A stretch of DNA of 6,817 bases from Opitutaceae bacterium UBA3033 (lineage in GTDB: Bacteria; Verrucomicrobiota; Verrucomicrobiia; Opitutales; Opitutaceae), in contig DFDG01000005.1 of assembly GCA_002367815.1 (NCBI GenBank), positions 13,737 to 20,553 on the forward strand, in the 5' to 3' direction. Made by a program: the position numbers and the translations under genes. The notes beneath the pieces were generated by a model. The model did no database searches. It had not been told where the DNA came from and worked only from the letters and a program-made list of their open reading frames with translations. Positions within the stretch are counted from its first letter, which is position 1, and every line of letters begins with the position of its first letter. Positions 1 through 6,275 of this stretch are shown here, piece after piece.

Positions 1-678
1 GGCAAAATCATCATTGGCCGGTTTCTCGCCAGATGAACCGTAAAGGCTCCGCCCGCCGTTGATGTCGTCAGTCCGGGGAGTTTCCACCCCGGAAGTGATC
101 GTGCTGTTCATGATGGCGACAACCGCCTGCGGTGGCGTTGCTTCATTGGGGTGCAACAATCCCAGCACATGGCCCATTTCGTGAATTGCCACGCGTTGAA
201 GGTCCAGCCGACTGCCGCTGATGTTGCCGCGATAGGAGTCCCAAGTATACGCCTTGTTGAAAACGATATCTCCTTCCGTCAGGACATTGCCCGAGCGATA
301 AGACAAGGTAACGGCCACAGTTTTGGCACTGAAATCCTCCCCATCAGCCTTCGCATCCATCGCGATTTCATTGATGCCATTGCCGCTGGTGTAGGTTTCA
401 CCAGCAACGGTTTGCCCAGCCAGTTGCACGACACCGATCTGTGAATTCCATGACTGCATCGCGGCGAGCAAGGGCGGCGTATAAGTGGTGCTGCCATCAA
501 TCAGCGGGCCGCTTGGCGCAGGCATCTTGAACAACATGTTGACCACTCCCGGCGGCCATACCACGACATATATATCACTGCTGTCCTTGCGCGTCACGTA
601 GGCCAAAGCCGTAACCAAGGTCATAAGCCAGAGCAGACCAATCCTCCAGCAGCGGATGAGCTTAGTTGTTGGTTGCAC
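1..678 (-). CDS. Exported matrixin-like zinc metalloprotease (C-terminus beyond window)
   Basis: Likely an extracytoplasmic zinc endopeptidase of the metzincin clan, closest to matrixins (M10A-like). Seen: the zinc-site motif HEMGHVLGLLH at residues 166-176 (two His plus a third His, with catalytic Glu167). A Met-turn candidate AIMNS (Met190) follows 14 residues later, then DDINGGRSLYG at 204-214, which matches the matrixin C-terminal helix motif. The frame is open across 1-678 with no stop, so the 3' end lies outside the window. The last visible residues, PANDDFA, resemble segments that precede extra C-terminal domains in verrucomicrobial secreted proteins (from memory). I chose GTG at 678 because it gives a basic n-region (KLIRCWR) and a hydrophobic core (IGLLWLMTLVTALA), as in a signal peptide or membrane anchor. 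An ATG at 624 would cut the hydrophobic core short. The start overlaps the 3' end of the upstream gene by 17 nt, suggesting translational coupling. No propeptide cysteine switch is obvious. The substrate is unknown. Confidence 0.85.
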   Translation of the reverse strand, partial: MQPTTKLIRCWRIGLLWLMTLVTALAYVTRKDSSDIYVVVWPPGVVNMLFKMPAPSGPLIDGSTTYTPPLLAAMQSWNSQIGVVQLAGQTVAGETYTSGNGINEIAMDAKADGEDFSAKTVAVTLSYRSGNVLTEGDIVFNKAYTWDSYRGNISGSRLDLQRVAIHEMGHVLGLLHPNEATPPQAVVAIMNSTITSGVETPRTDDINGGRSLYGSSGEKPANDDFA

Positions 679-1294
679 GGGTAGATTTCGCTCTGACGAC
701 CGATTTTATTTTCTGCGCAAAATCATCCGGTGACAGGGCGAGCGCAGCCCGCTTGCCGCGTCGTTGGGCCTCCGCCGCATCCCCTTCGAGCAAGGGTTGG
801 GCAATCTCCGCCACGTTTTCCAAGGGCACTTGATTACCTCGCGCCACATAACGTCGTTTGGTCGCGCCCTCATCCTTGATCGGATAAAATCCATAACTCA
901 TGGCGTAAAGTGGGCATAGTGCGCGACCGTTACCACTGACAAACAGGATGCTCTCCTCGCCTACCACGAATGAAGGGGCTCCCCCCACAATCAATTCCTC
1001 ATCGCCAACCCGACCACCGAGGCATTCCAGAATCAACTGGACGGGCGGTGTGCCCTGGATCACTTCCAACACTTCAACTTCAACCCGGGTAAATATCTTT
1101 TTGCCCGAACCCTTGATCCTGATTTCCGCGTTGGTCGCCACCACGCGTCCGCGCACCACATAATCGGATCGAGTAGCCAGCTCTTCAAACTCCGGTGGAA
1201 TCACGGTGGTGGCCTGGGCCAAGGGACCCGTGATCAAGGTCAATAAAAGACCCAACAATCCAGATCGAAGTATCTGCGAGATATGAAAATTCAT
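662..1294 (-). CDS. Secreted protein of unknown function, partner of the metalloprotease
   Basis: I cannot name this family with certainty. It encodes 210 aa from the ATG at 1294. That start gives a textbook signal peptide: MNFHISQILR, then hydrophobic SGLLGLLLTLITG, then a likely cleavage after LAQA before TTVIPPEF. A longer version of 221 aa from ATG 1327 adds MIVFFSGNTFL in front. I judge it less likely, though neither start has a clear Shine-Dalgarno sequence. The mature part begins FEELATRSDYVVRGRVVA. A beta-rich stretch follows (TRVEVEVLEVIQG, then GGRVGDEELIVGGAPSFVVG, then EESILFV). I recall similar small secreted proteins with this pattern of a strand, a GG loop and a 'G-P-x-F-x-x-G-E-E' turn encoded beside matrixin proteases, but that is memory, not a search. 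Only one Cys pair (ECLGG and ALCPL) is visible and could form a disulfide. The C-terminus is basic (KIKSVVRAKSTRATNN). The stop codon lies inside the start region of the protease gene, so the two are probably one operon. Confidence 0.75.
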   Translation of the reverse strand: MNFHISQILRSGLLGLLLTLITGPLAQATTVIPPEFEELATRSDYVVRGRVVATNAEIRIKGSGKKIFTRVEVEVLEVIQGTPPVQLILECLGGRVGDEELIVGGAPSFVVGEESILFVSGNGRALCPLYAMSYGFYPIKDEGATKRRYVARGNQVPLENVAEIAQPLLEGDAAEAQRRGKRAALALSPDDFAQKIKSVVRAKSTRATNN

Positions 1295-1448
1295 CAAAAA
1301 GGTGTTACCGGAAAAGAATACAATCATCTATATAGAGGCAAGCGGTATGGTAAGACCCGCAGGAGTATTGGATGTTCACCTATGTTCGGTAGATTTGCAG
1401 AAGTCCCATGGCTTGCAAACAGAGCGCACGCCCAGAAATCTTCAGCCC
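1295..1448. other. Non-coding stretch upstream of the minus-strand unit
   Basis: This stretch separates the start of the secreted-protein gene (minus strand) from the sulfatase remnant (plus strand). It should contain the promoter of the minus-strand unit and perhaps that of the dead sulfatase. The only suggestive element is TATATA at 1329-1334, which could be a -10 box on the minus strand about 35 nt before ATG 1294, but I find no acceptable -35 box at the right spacing. No RNA gene or repeat is seen. Confidence 0.4.
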
Positions 1449-1891
1449 ATGCCTAACGCCAACCCCAACGGCGTCGTATTATTTTACTGATCAGCAGCGA
1501 CTCGATACCACCGGAGTTCATGGCTCTCAACTTGGGTTAACACCAAATTTCGATCGCATGGCCACGTAAGGCACCCATGTGGTCAACGGCTCACTTGCCA
1601 ACCCGTCTGCGATCCGGCGCGATCTTACCTGCAAACGGGCAGGCACGCCACCAACACCGGCATGTGGCACAACGGTGTGCAAATGCGCCCGGATTTCCGC
1701 ACCCTCGCTCATCACTTCAACGACGCCGGCTATCACACCGCTTATTACGGCAAATGGCATCTTACAACGCGCCTGAGGGCTATGCCGACAAATATGCGGG
1801 CTCCCGTTTACCACCCGATCTACAGGCCCTGACTGGTAGCCCTCTGCAACATTGGCCCGACTACTGCGGCATGATCAAACGCCTCCCCTGA
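1449..1891 (+). pseudogene. Decayed sulfatase (formylglycine-dependent type), frameshifted and internally deleted
   Basis: Remains of a sulfatase (alkaline-phosphatase-like fold, PF00884-type), readable only by joining frames. ATG 1449 opens with MPNANPNGVVLF. A frame change near 1485 (about 2 nt missing) leads to TDQQRLDTTGVHG and LTPNFDRMA. A TAA stop follows at 1567-1569 where most relatives would have a sense codon. GTHVVNG then reads on to about 1591, where one missing base shifts the frame to FTCQPVCDPAR. That carries the sulfatase signature C-x-P-x-R-x4-T-G, and the Cys codon 1608-1610 would be the formylglycine site. The frame continues through TGRHATNTGMWHNG to GKWHL (about 1751-1763). 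It then jumps to another frame with YNAPEGYADKYAG, RLPPDLQALTGS and HWPDYCGMIKRLP, ending at TGA 1889-1891. From memory of intact relatives, roughly 100 residues are missing at the jump and the whole C-terminal half is gone. The several independent lesions argue for true decay, so no function is expected. Confidence 0.85.
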
Positions 1892-1941
1892 TCAATAATA
1901 ACGGTCGTATTAATAAGCCATTTCACAAGTAATGGTTAATG

Positions 1942-1960
1942 CTGCGCAAAATATGCGCAG
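1942..1960. repeat. Perfect short inverted repeat (hairpin)
   Basis: CTGCGCA (1942-1948) and TGCGCAG (1954-1960) form a perfect 7-bp stem around the 5-nt loop AAATA. It lies between the decayed sulfatase and the lipoprotein gene. No T-run follows on either side, so it does not look like an intrinsic terminator. It could be a dyad operator for a DNA-binding dimer, a transcript hairpin, or chance. Confidence 0.4.
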
Positions 1961-2022
1961 TCAGATGCCGGACGTTTGACCATGATGGCGTAAACGTTTT
2001 CCCATTCAAATCCTTACGCAGA

Positions 2023-2050
2023 TTGATCGCACCGCTTCACTTCAAATAAT
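2023..2050 (+). promoter_or_regulatory. Possible sigma-70-type promoter for the lipoprotein-ccsBA unit
   Basis: TTGATC at 2023-2028 (4 of 6 to TTGACA) and AATAAT at 2045-2050 (5 of 6 to TATAAT) are 16 nt apart. Transcription would start about 7 nt before the ATG at 2064, giving an almost leaderless mRNA, which fits the absence of any purine-rich ribosome site there. This is a consensus match only. Between 1892 and 2063 I see nothing else except the hairpin at 1942-1960. Confidence 0.3.
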
Positions 2051-2063
2051 AACCACACCTCCC

Positions 2064-3168
2064 ATGAGTCTTTTGCCCCGCCATCTTTCAGTAGTTATCC
2101 CCTTGGCCCTTGTCGCATGTAGAGAGGTCAAGGTAGCGATTTACGAAATACCCAAGGAGATCGATCCCCCCTCAGCGCAATTTTCTTCACCCCAGGACTC
2201 AGGTATGGCGGCGGATAAAGGCGCCTTTGCCCAAGCAGAGGGAGCCGAACTTGAATGGACCGCACCCACCGAATGGAAAACAAGACAGGCTTCGTCAATG
2301 CGTCGCGGCAGTTATGCGGTGGGCGCTGATGAAAAAACCGCGGCCGATTTGGCCATCACTGCATTTCCCGGCGACGTGGGTGGCGATCTGGCCAACGTCA
2401 ATCGTTGGCTCAATCAATTGTCCCCAACCACCGGTTTCTGCCTCAGCATTGGCAGATTTGATCACAACTATCACCGCGGGTGACCTGACCGTTCGCTTGG
2501 TCGAATTAACCGGCGGCAGTGCCGATCACTCTCATAAAATGCTTGGTGCCATCGTGCCATTCGAAGGCTCCACTTGGTTTTTCAAACTCGTGGGTGCAGC
2601 CACCGTGGTAACAGAAGCCAAACCTGCCTTCATGGCCTTTATCCAAACGATCAAGCCATCAAGCCATGACCATGCCGCTCATGCCCCACCAGTGGCGACA
2701 CCCAAGCCGATGGCAGACATGGCCAATACGGCGGTGCGGCAGGCTGAAGGGGTCGGATTGAGTTGGTCGGCGCCTGCTAATTGGCAGAGCCAAACTCCTA
2801 CCGCCATGCGCAAAGCTACCTACACTGTGGCGGGTGCTGATAACACCGGGGCGGAATTGAGTGTCACGGCATTCCCCGGTGATGTGGGTGGTGAGCTAGC
2901 CAATGTGAATCGCTGGCGCGGTCAGCTTCAGCTGACTCCCTACGGTGAGGCTGAATTGGCCCCGGCAGTCACCCGACTTGAAGTTCACGGTTTGGCCGTG
3001 GCACTGGTAGACTTTATCGGCGGACCCGCCAACGACCAACGTCTGCTTGGCGCCATTGTTCCCCTCCGCGACGCCACTTGGTTTTTCAAGTTCACCGGTC
3101 CCCCTGCCCTGATCGAACAGGAACAGGCCGCTTTTCTCTCCCTTATCAACAGTCTGCAAAATCCCTGA
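2064..3168 (+). CDS. Predicted lipoprotein with two tandem copies of one domain; reading frame broken by a 1-nt frameshift
   Basis: Function unknown. The N-terminus MSLLPRHLSVVIPLALVAC has a short signal ending in a lipobox (LVAC), so Cys19 would be lipidated and the protein membrane-anchored outside the cytoplasm. As read, frame 1 ends at TGA 2481-2483 after 139 aa, but the homologous sequence continues one frame over to TGA 3166-3168. Removing one C from CCCC at 2422-2425 gives a continuous protein of 367 aa. In the restored protein two homologous units lie at about residues 59-198 and 228-367. Both run: EG..L.W.AP..W, MR...Y.V, TAFPGDVGG[DE]LANVNRW, a variable stretch, then GG...LGAIVP and TWFFK. 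A linker with a His-rich patch (SHDHAAH) joins them. ATG 2064 is the only start in this frame that keeps the signal sequence; no Shine-Dalgarno is visible. The stop is 3 nt before ccsBA, so the two are surely co-transcribed and a role in cytochrome c maturation is possible. Whether the gene is truly broken or the extra C is a sequencing error cannot be told here. Confidence 0.8.
2238..2658 (+). repeat. Tandem domain unit 1 of the lipoprotein
   Basis: First copy, encoding EGAELEWTAPTEW through FPGDVGGDLANVNRW to GSTWFFKLVG and FIQTIKP. It contains the frameshift. Its FPGDVGG segment matches unit 2 at 14 of 15 residues. The spacing between the copies is 508 nt before the frameshift and 507 nt after it, which itself shows one surplus base in this copy. 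Confidence 0.85.
2422..2425 (+). other. Apparent +1 frameshift site in a CCCC run
   Basis: Upstream the codons read RWLNQL in frame 1; downstream the conserved domain continues in the next frame (LTVRLVELTGG). With one C removed, the segment from RW to GG is 38 residues in unit 1, exactly the length in unit 2 (RWRGQL to DFIGG). A surplus base in this run is therefore the simplest explanation. Another indel within a few bases cannot be excluded. Confidence 0.75.
2746..3165 (+). repeat. Tandem domain unit 2 of the lipoprotein
   Basis: Second copy, intact, encoding EGVGLSWSAPANW, FPGDVGGELANVNRW, RWRGQLQLTPYGEAELAP, VALVDFIGG, LLGAIVPLRDATWFFKFTG and the C-terminal helix LIEQEQAAFLSLINSLQNP. 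It serves as the reference for the frame of unit 1. The copies are clearly diverged outside the core, so the duplication is not recent. Confidence 0.85.
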
Positions 3169-3171
3169 GCC

Positions 3172-6100
3172 ATGATTGCCACCCTTCTACGCGACATTCG
3201 TGACATGCTTGTCTCCATCAAGCTCACGGTCGTCCTCCTCGTATTTTCCATCGTCCTCATTCTCGCGGCCACGTTGGATCAGGTGAACCTGGGCATCTGG
3301 GCGGTGCAGGAAAAATACTTTCGCACCTTCGTAATTTTTCTGCAGCGCGGTGACCTGAGTCTGCCGATTTTTCCGGGCGGCTACACCATCGGCGGTCTTT
3401 TATTGTTCAACCTCATCGGCGCCCACATTTATCGGTTCAAACTGTCTTGGAAAAAGTTCGGCATCTGGTTCGTCCACATCGGCCTCATCCTGCTTCTGAT
3501 CGGTGAACTGATCACCGGCTTGTTGCAGGATGACTACAACCTGCGCCTCGATGAGGGCCAGACCCGAAACTACTCCGAGAGTTTTCGCCACGTGGAATTG
3601 GCCATCACCGATACGTCGAATCCCGACACCGATACCGTCGCGGCCATACCTGAAAGTATGCTGGCCAAGGGTGATTCCGTGCAGATTCCGAAACTGCCTT
3701 TCACCGTAATGGTGAAGGCGTATATGCCCAATTCGGCACTGCAGATGATTGGTCCCAAGGCTGGTGGTGGACCAGTGGACGCTGACAAAGGCGTGGGATT
3801 GCAAGTGGTCGCGGTACCGCGGCCGATGACTTACAAATCGGATGAGCGCAATCTGCCCAGTGCCTATGTGGAACTGGCGGGACCAGAAGGGTCCGTGGGC
3901 ACTTGGCTGGTTTCAACGATGGTCGAGGATCCACAGATTTTCAGCTACGGCGGCCACACTTGGAAAATTTCCCTGCGATTTGCCAGGCACTACATGCCGT
4001 ATTCGCTGACGCTGCTGAAATTCAGTCACGACAAGTATGCGGGCACAGAAATCCCCAAGAATTTTTCGAGTCGCGTCCGCCTGGCCACTCCCGGTGGGCA
4101 GGATGATCGGGAAGTGGTCATCTACATGAACAATCCGTTGCGCTATGCCGGACTCACTTATTACCAAGCCGGTTTCACCAACAATGATCGCACCACGATT
4201 TTACAGGTCGTGCGTAACCCCGGTTGGTTAATGCCCTACATTGCCTGCTCGGTCATGACGTTGGGACTGTTGATTCAGTTTGGCATTTCCCTGTTTGGTT
4301 TTGTCACCAAACGGCGCGCCAAAGCGGTGAAAGTATCGGAGGGCCAAAAACAACTCCCCGGCGGAATCTATCCCATGGTGGTTCTGGTCGTCGCGGCCCT
4401 CGCCGTAATCTACAGCCTGATACCGCCTCGCCACCAAGGAGCATACGATTACAACGCTTTCGGCCAGTTACCAACGCTCGTAAACGGCCGGATCAAGCCG
4501 CTCGATACCGTGGCTCGCACTTCTTTATTGGTTCTACAGGGTCGCCAGAGTTTCAAGTCGCCCGACGGCAAGTCGCTTAAACCTATCGAGTGGTTGCTTG
4601 ATGTCATCTACCGGCCTGAGGTCGCCAACAGTTATCAAAACTTCGAAATCGTTCACCCGGACGTGCGCGCCCTGTTGAACCTCACCCCGGAGATGGGTGC
4701 CGGCAAAAAACGATACAGCGTGAACCAATTTGTCGCCGGGTTGCCCGATCTCGATCGGCAAGCGCGGCTGGCCGATGCCGTGGAAGTCCCCGTGCGCAGC
4801 AGCTTCCAACGCGCGGTCGTGCAATTGCGGAACAACATCGTGGTCTTTCAACGGCTGCAAAGCACCATCATCGCGCCGGGGGTGCATGGATTTCTCGAAC
4901 GACTGGCTCAGTTCGACACGCTGGTTCCCGCCGGAGTGGTCGCCAATGCCGCCCGTCAGGCGGGTCAGCCGTATAACGAAACCGCCGCCCAGCTACTGTT
5001 GGACATGAGCGTCAGCTTCACGGCTTTGGAATCTCAAGGCTATCTGATGATGATTCCTCCCGCCGACAGTGCGGCCAATCAGATGGCGTGGAAAAATTTT
5101 GGCGCTTCGCTGATGGCGAGTGTGCAAGCAGGCCGACTTGACAAAGCGGCGGCCAATTACACGAACATCGGTTTGGCATGGCGGAATTATCAACCCGCGC
5201 AATTCAATCAACTCGTGCATGATTATCGTGACCGCTTGGACAACTCGATCCCGGCCGCGATGGGCAAGTGCAACCTTGAGGCCGGGTTCAATGCCGCGCA
5301 ACCATTCTACACCAGCATGATCATCTACGTTCTGGCATTTTTGATTGCCGTAGTTTCATGGCTCAAATGGCCCGACACCCTGGGTCGTTCGGCGTTTTGG
5401 TTGGTCTTGTTGGCGTGGGTGCTCGCCACGGCAGGTATTGCCACCCGCATGTGGTTGGAAGATCGGCCACCCGTCACCAATCTTTATTCCTCCGCCCTGT
5501 TTGTGGGTTGGGGCTCGGTTTTACTCTGCATTTTCCTGGAGCGAATATACAAAAACGGCATTGGCAGTGTGGCCGCTGGCGCGATCGGTTTCAGCACCCT
5601 CCTGATCGCGCAATCGCTTGCTCTTTCCGGCGACACTTTGGAAATGATGCGGGCCGTGCTCGACTCCAATTTTTGGTTGGCGACCCATGTGGTCACGGTG
5701 ACCATCGGCTACTCCGCCACTTACCTCGCAGGATTTCTCGCTCTCATCTACGTTACGCGGGGCGTGCTGACCAAGTCACTGGATAAAGCCACGGCGGATT
5801 CGTTGGCCCGCATGGTCTATGGGATCGTGTGTTTCGCCACCTTTTTCAGTTTCATCGGCACGGTGCTGGGCGGTATCTGGGCCGATCAACCGTGGGGCCG
5901 ATTCTGGGGCTGGGATCCAAAGGAAAACGGGGCCCTCATCATCGTGCTTTGGAATGCGCTTATTCTGCATGCCCGGTGGGGAGGTTTGGTGCGCACACGC
6001 GGGTTGATGAACCTCGCCATCTTCGGCAACGTCGTTACCAGCTGGAGCTGGTTCGGCGTGAACATGCTGGGAGTCGGACTCCACAGTTACGGTTTCATGG

Positions 6101-6201
6101 ACGCCGCCTTTTGGTCGTTGCTCATATTCGTCGGCAGCCAAATGGCCTTCATTGGCATAGCCGGACTACCACTGACCCGCTGGCGCAGTAAGATGGTGTA
6201 G
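3172..6201 (+). CDS. ccsBA: Cytochrome c biogenesis protein CcsBA (ResB-CcsA fusion)
   Basis: System II heme exporter and cytochrome c synthetase of the cytoplasmic membrane. It passes heme outward and attaches it to CXXCH motifs of apocytochromes. The 1009 aa show a ResB/CcsB half first: membrane segments near residues 13-36, 70-88 and 95-115, a large external domain, and another segment near 353-378. His85 (GAHIYRFK) and His102 (FVHIGLILLL) are candidates for the TM heme ligand of this half. A further membrane segment lies near 397-418. The linker then has GRIKPLDTVAR at 439-449 and runs as a long external region to about 711. The CcsA half (712-1005) has external His839 (ATHVV), the tryptophan-rich WWD motif WGRFWGWDPKE (908-918), TM His933 (ILHARW) and external His971 (GLHSYGF). 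Their order and spacing agree with characterised CcsBA proteins. No key residue appears missing and the frame is clean. ATG 3172 sits 3 nt after the lipoprotein stop and has no clear Shine-Dalgarno, so coupling to the upstream gene is likely. No thiol-disulfide partner (CcdA, ResA) is in the window. Confidence 0.95.
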   Translation: MIATLLRDIRDMLVSIKLTVVLLVFSIVLILAATLDQVNLGIWAVQEKYFRTFVIFLQRGDLSLPIFPGGYTIGGLLLFNLIGAHIYRFKLSWKKFGIWFVHIGLILLLIGELITGLLQDDYNLRLDEGQTRNYSESFRHVELAITDTSNPDTDTVAAIPESMLAKGDSVQIPKLPFTVMVKAYMPNSALQMIGPKAGGGPVDADKGVGLQVVAVPRPMTYKSDERNLPSAYVELAGPEGSVGTWLVSTMVEDPQIFSYGGHTWKISLRFARHYMPYSLTLLKFSHDKYAGTEIPKNFSSRVRLATPGGQDDREVVIYMNNPLRYAGLTYYQAGFTNNDRTTILQVVRNPGWLMPYIACSVMTLGLLIQFGISLFGFVTKRRAKAVKVSEGQKQLPGGIYPMVVLVVAALAVIYSLIPPRHQGAYDYNAFGQLPTLVNGRIKPLDTVARTSLLVLQGRQSFKSPDGKSLKPIEWLLDVIYRPEVANSYQNFEIVHPDVRALLNLTPEMGAGKKRYSVNQFVAGLPDLDRQARLADAVEVPVRSSFQRAVVQLRNNIVVFQRLQSTIIAPGVHGFLERLAQFDTLVPAGVVANAARQAGQPYNETAAQLLLDMSVSFTALESQGYLMMIPPADSAANQMAWKNFGASLMASVQAGRLDKAAANYTNIGLAWRNYQPAQFNQLVHDYRDRLDNSIPAAMGKCNLEAGFNAAQPFYTSMIIYVLAFLIAVVSWLKWPDTLGRSAFWLVLLAWVLATAGIATRMWLEDRPPVTNLYSSALFVGWGSVLLCIFLERIYKNGIGSVAAGAIGFSTLLIAQSLALSGDTLEMMRAVLDSNFWLATHVVTVTIGYSATYLAGFLALIYVTRGVLTKSLDKATADSLARMVYGIVCFATFFSFIGTVLGGIWADQPWGRFWGWDPKENGALIIVLWNALILHARWGGLVRTRGLMNLAIFGNVVTSWSWFGVNMLGVGLHSYGFMDAAFWSLLIFVGSQMAFIGIAGLPLTRWRSKMV

Positions 6202-6207
6202 AATCGG

Positions 6208-6248
6208 GTTGCACCGAGGTCGGTTGCAGAAAGGTGCAGCTTGATTTT
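6208..6248 (+). terminator. Possible intrinsic terminator after ccsBA
   Basis: GTTGCACC (6208-6215) can pair with GGTGCAGC (6233-6240), an 8-bp stem including one G-T wobble. The loop is 17 nt and TTGATTTT follows directly. It begins 7 nt after the ccsBA stop. The long loop and interrupted T-run make it weaker than a classical terminator. Confidence 0.4.
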
Positions 6249-6256
6249 AAAAGAAG

Positions 6257-6270
6257 CCTGTCCTAACAGG
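6257..6270 (+). repeat. Small hairpin over the ribosome site of the PhyH-like gene
   Basis: CCTGT (6257-6261) and ACAGG (6266-6270) form a 5-bp stem with loop CCTA. The 3' arm covers part of the AGGGG ribosome-binding sequence at 6268-6272, just before the GTG at 6276. It could dampen translation, but a 5-bp stem is weak and may be chance. Confidence 0.25.
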
Positions 6271-6275
6271 GGCAG

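Noticed and set aside
151..444. 97-codon plus-strand open frame
   Set aside because: Antisense to the metalloprotease coding sequence, whose zinc motif is unambiguous on the minus strand.
1329..1334. TATATA as a minus-strand -10 box
   Set aside because: The position fits ATG 1294, but no -35-like hexamer is found 15-19 nt upstream; too weak to call.
1527..1814. 95-codon minus-strand open frame
   Set aside because: Antisense to the sulfatase remnant, with no recognisable motif.
1577..1891. 104-codon plus-strand open frame as a gene of its own
   Set aside because: Only its last part (YNAPEG to KRLP) is sulfatase-like; the first part is an out-of-frame reading of the sulfatase active-site region. 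It is part of the pseudogene.
1976..1981. TTGACC as a -35 box for the lipoprotein gene
   Set aside because: No acceptable -10 hexamer lies 16-18 nt downstream (the sequence there is TTCCCA or similar).
1892..2063. Further sulfatase C-terminal remnants
   Set aside because: No segment in any plus frame resembles the expected sulfatase C-terminal motifs; the remnant seems to end at 1891.
5358..5786. 142-codon plus-strand open frame inside ccsBA
   Set aside because: Overlaps the CcsA half out of frame; no motif, and the CcsA frame is fully conserved there.
5776..6141. 121-codon minus-strand open frame, and similar ones inside ccsBA (3400-3804, 4534-4887, 4993-5301)
   Set aside because: All are antisense to the conserved CcsBA sequence; compositions rich in His, Arg and Pro are typical of shadow frames.
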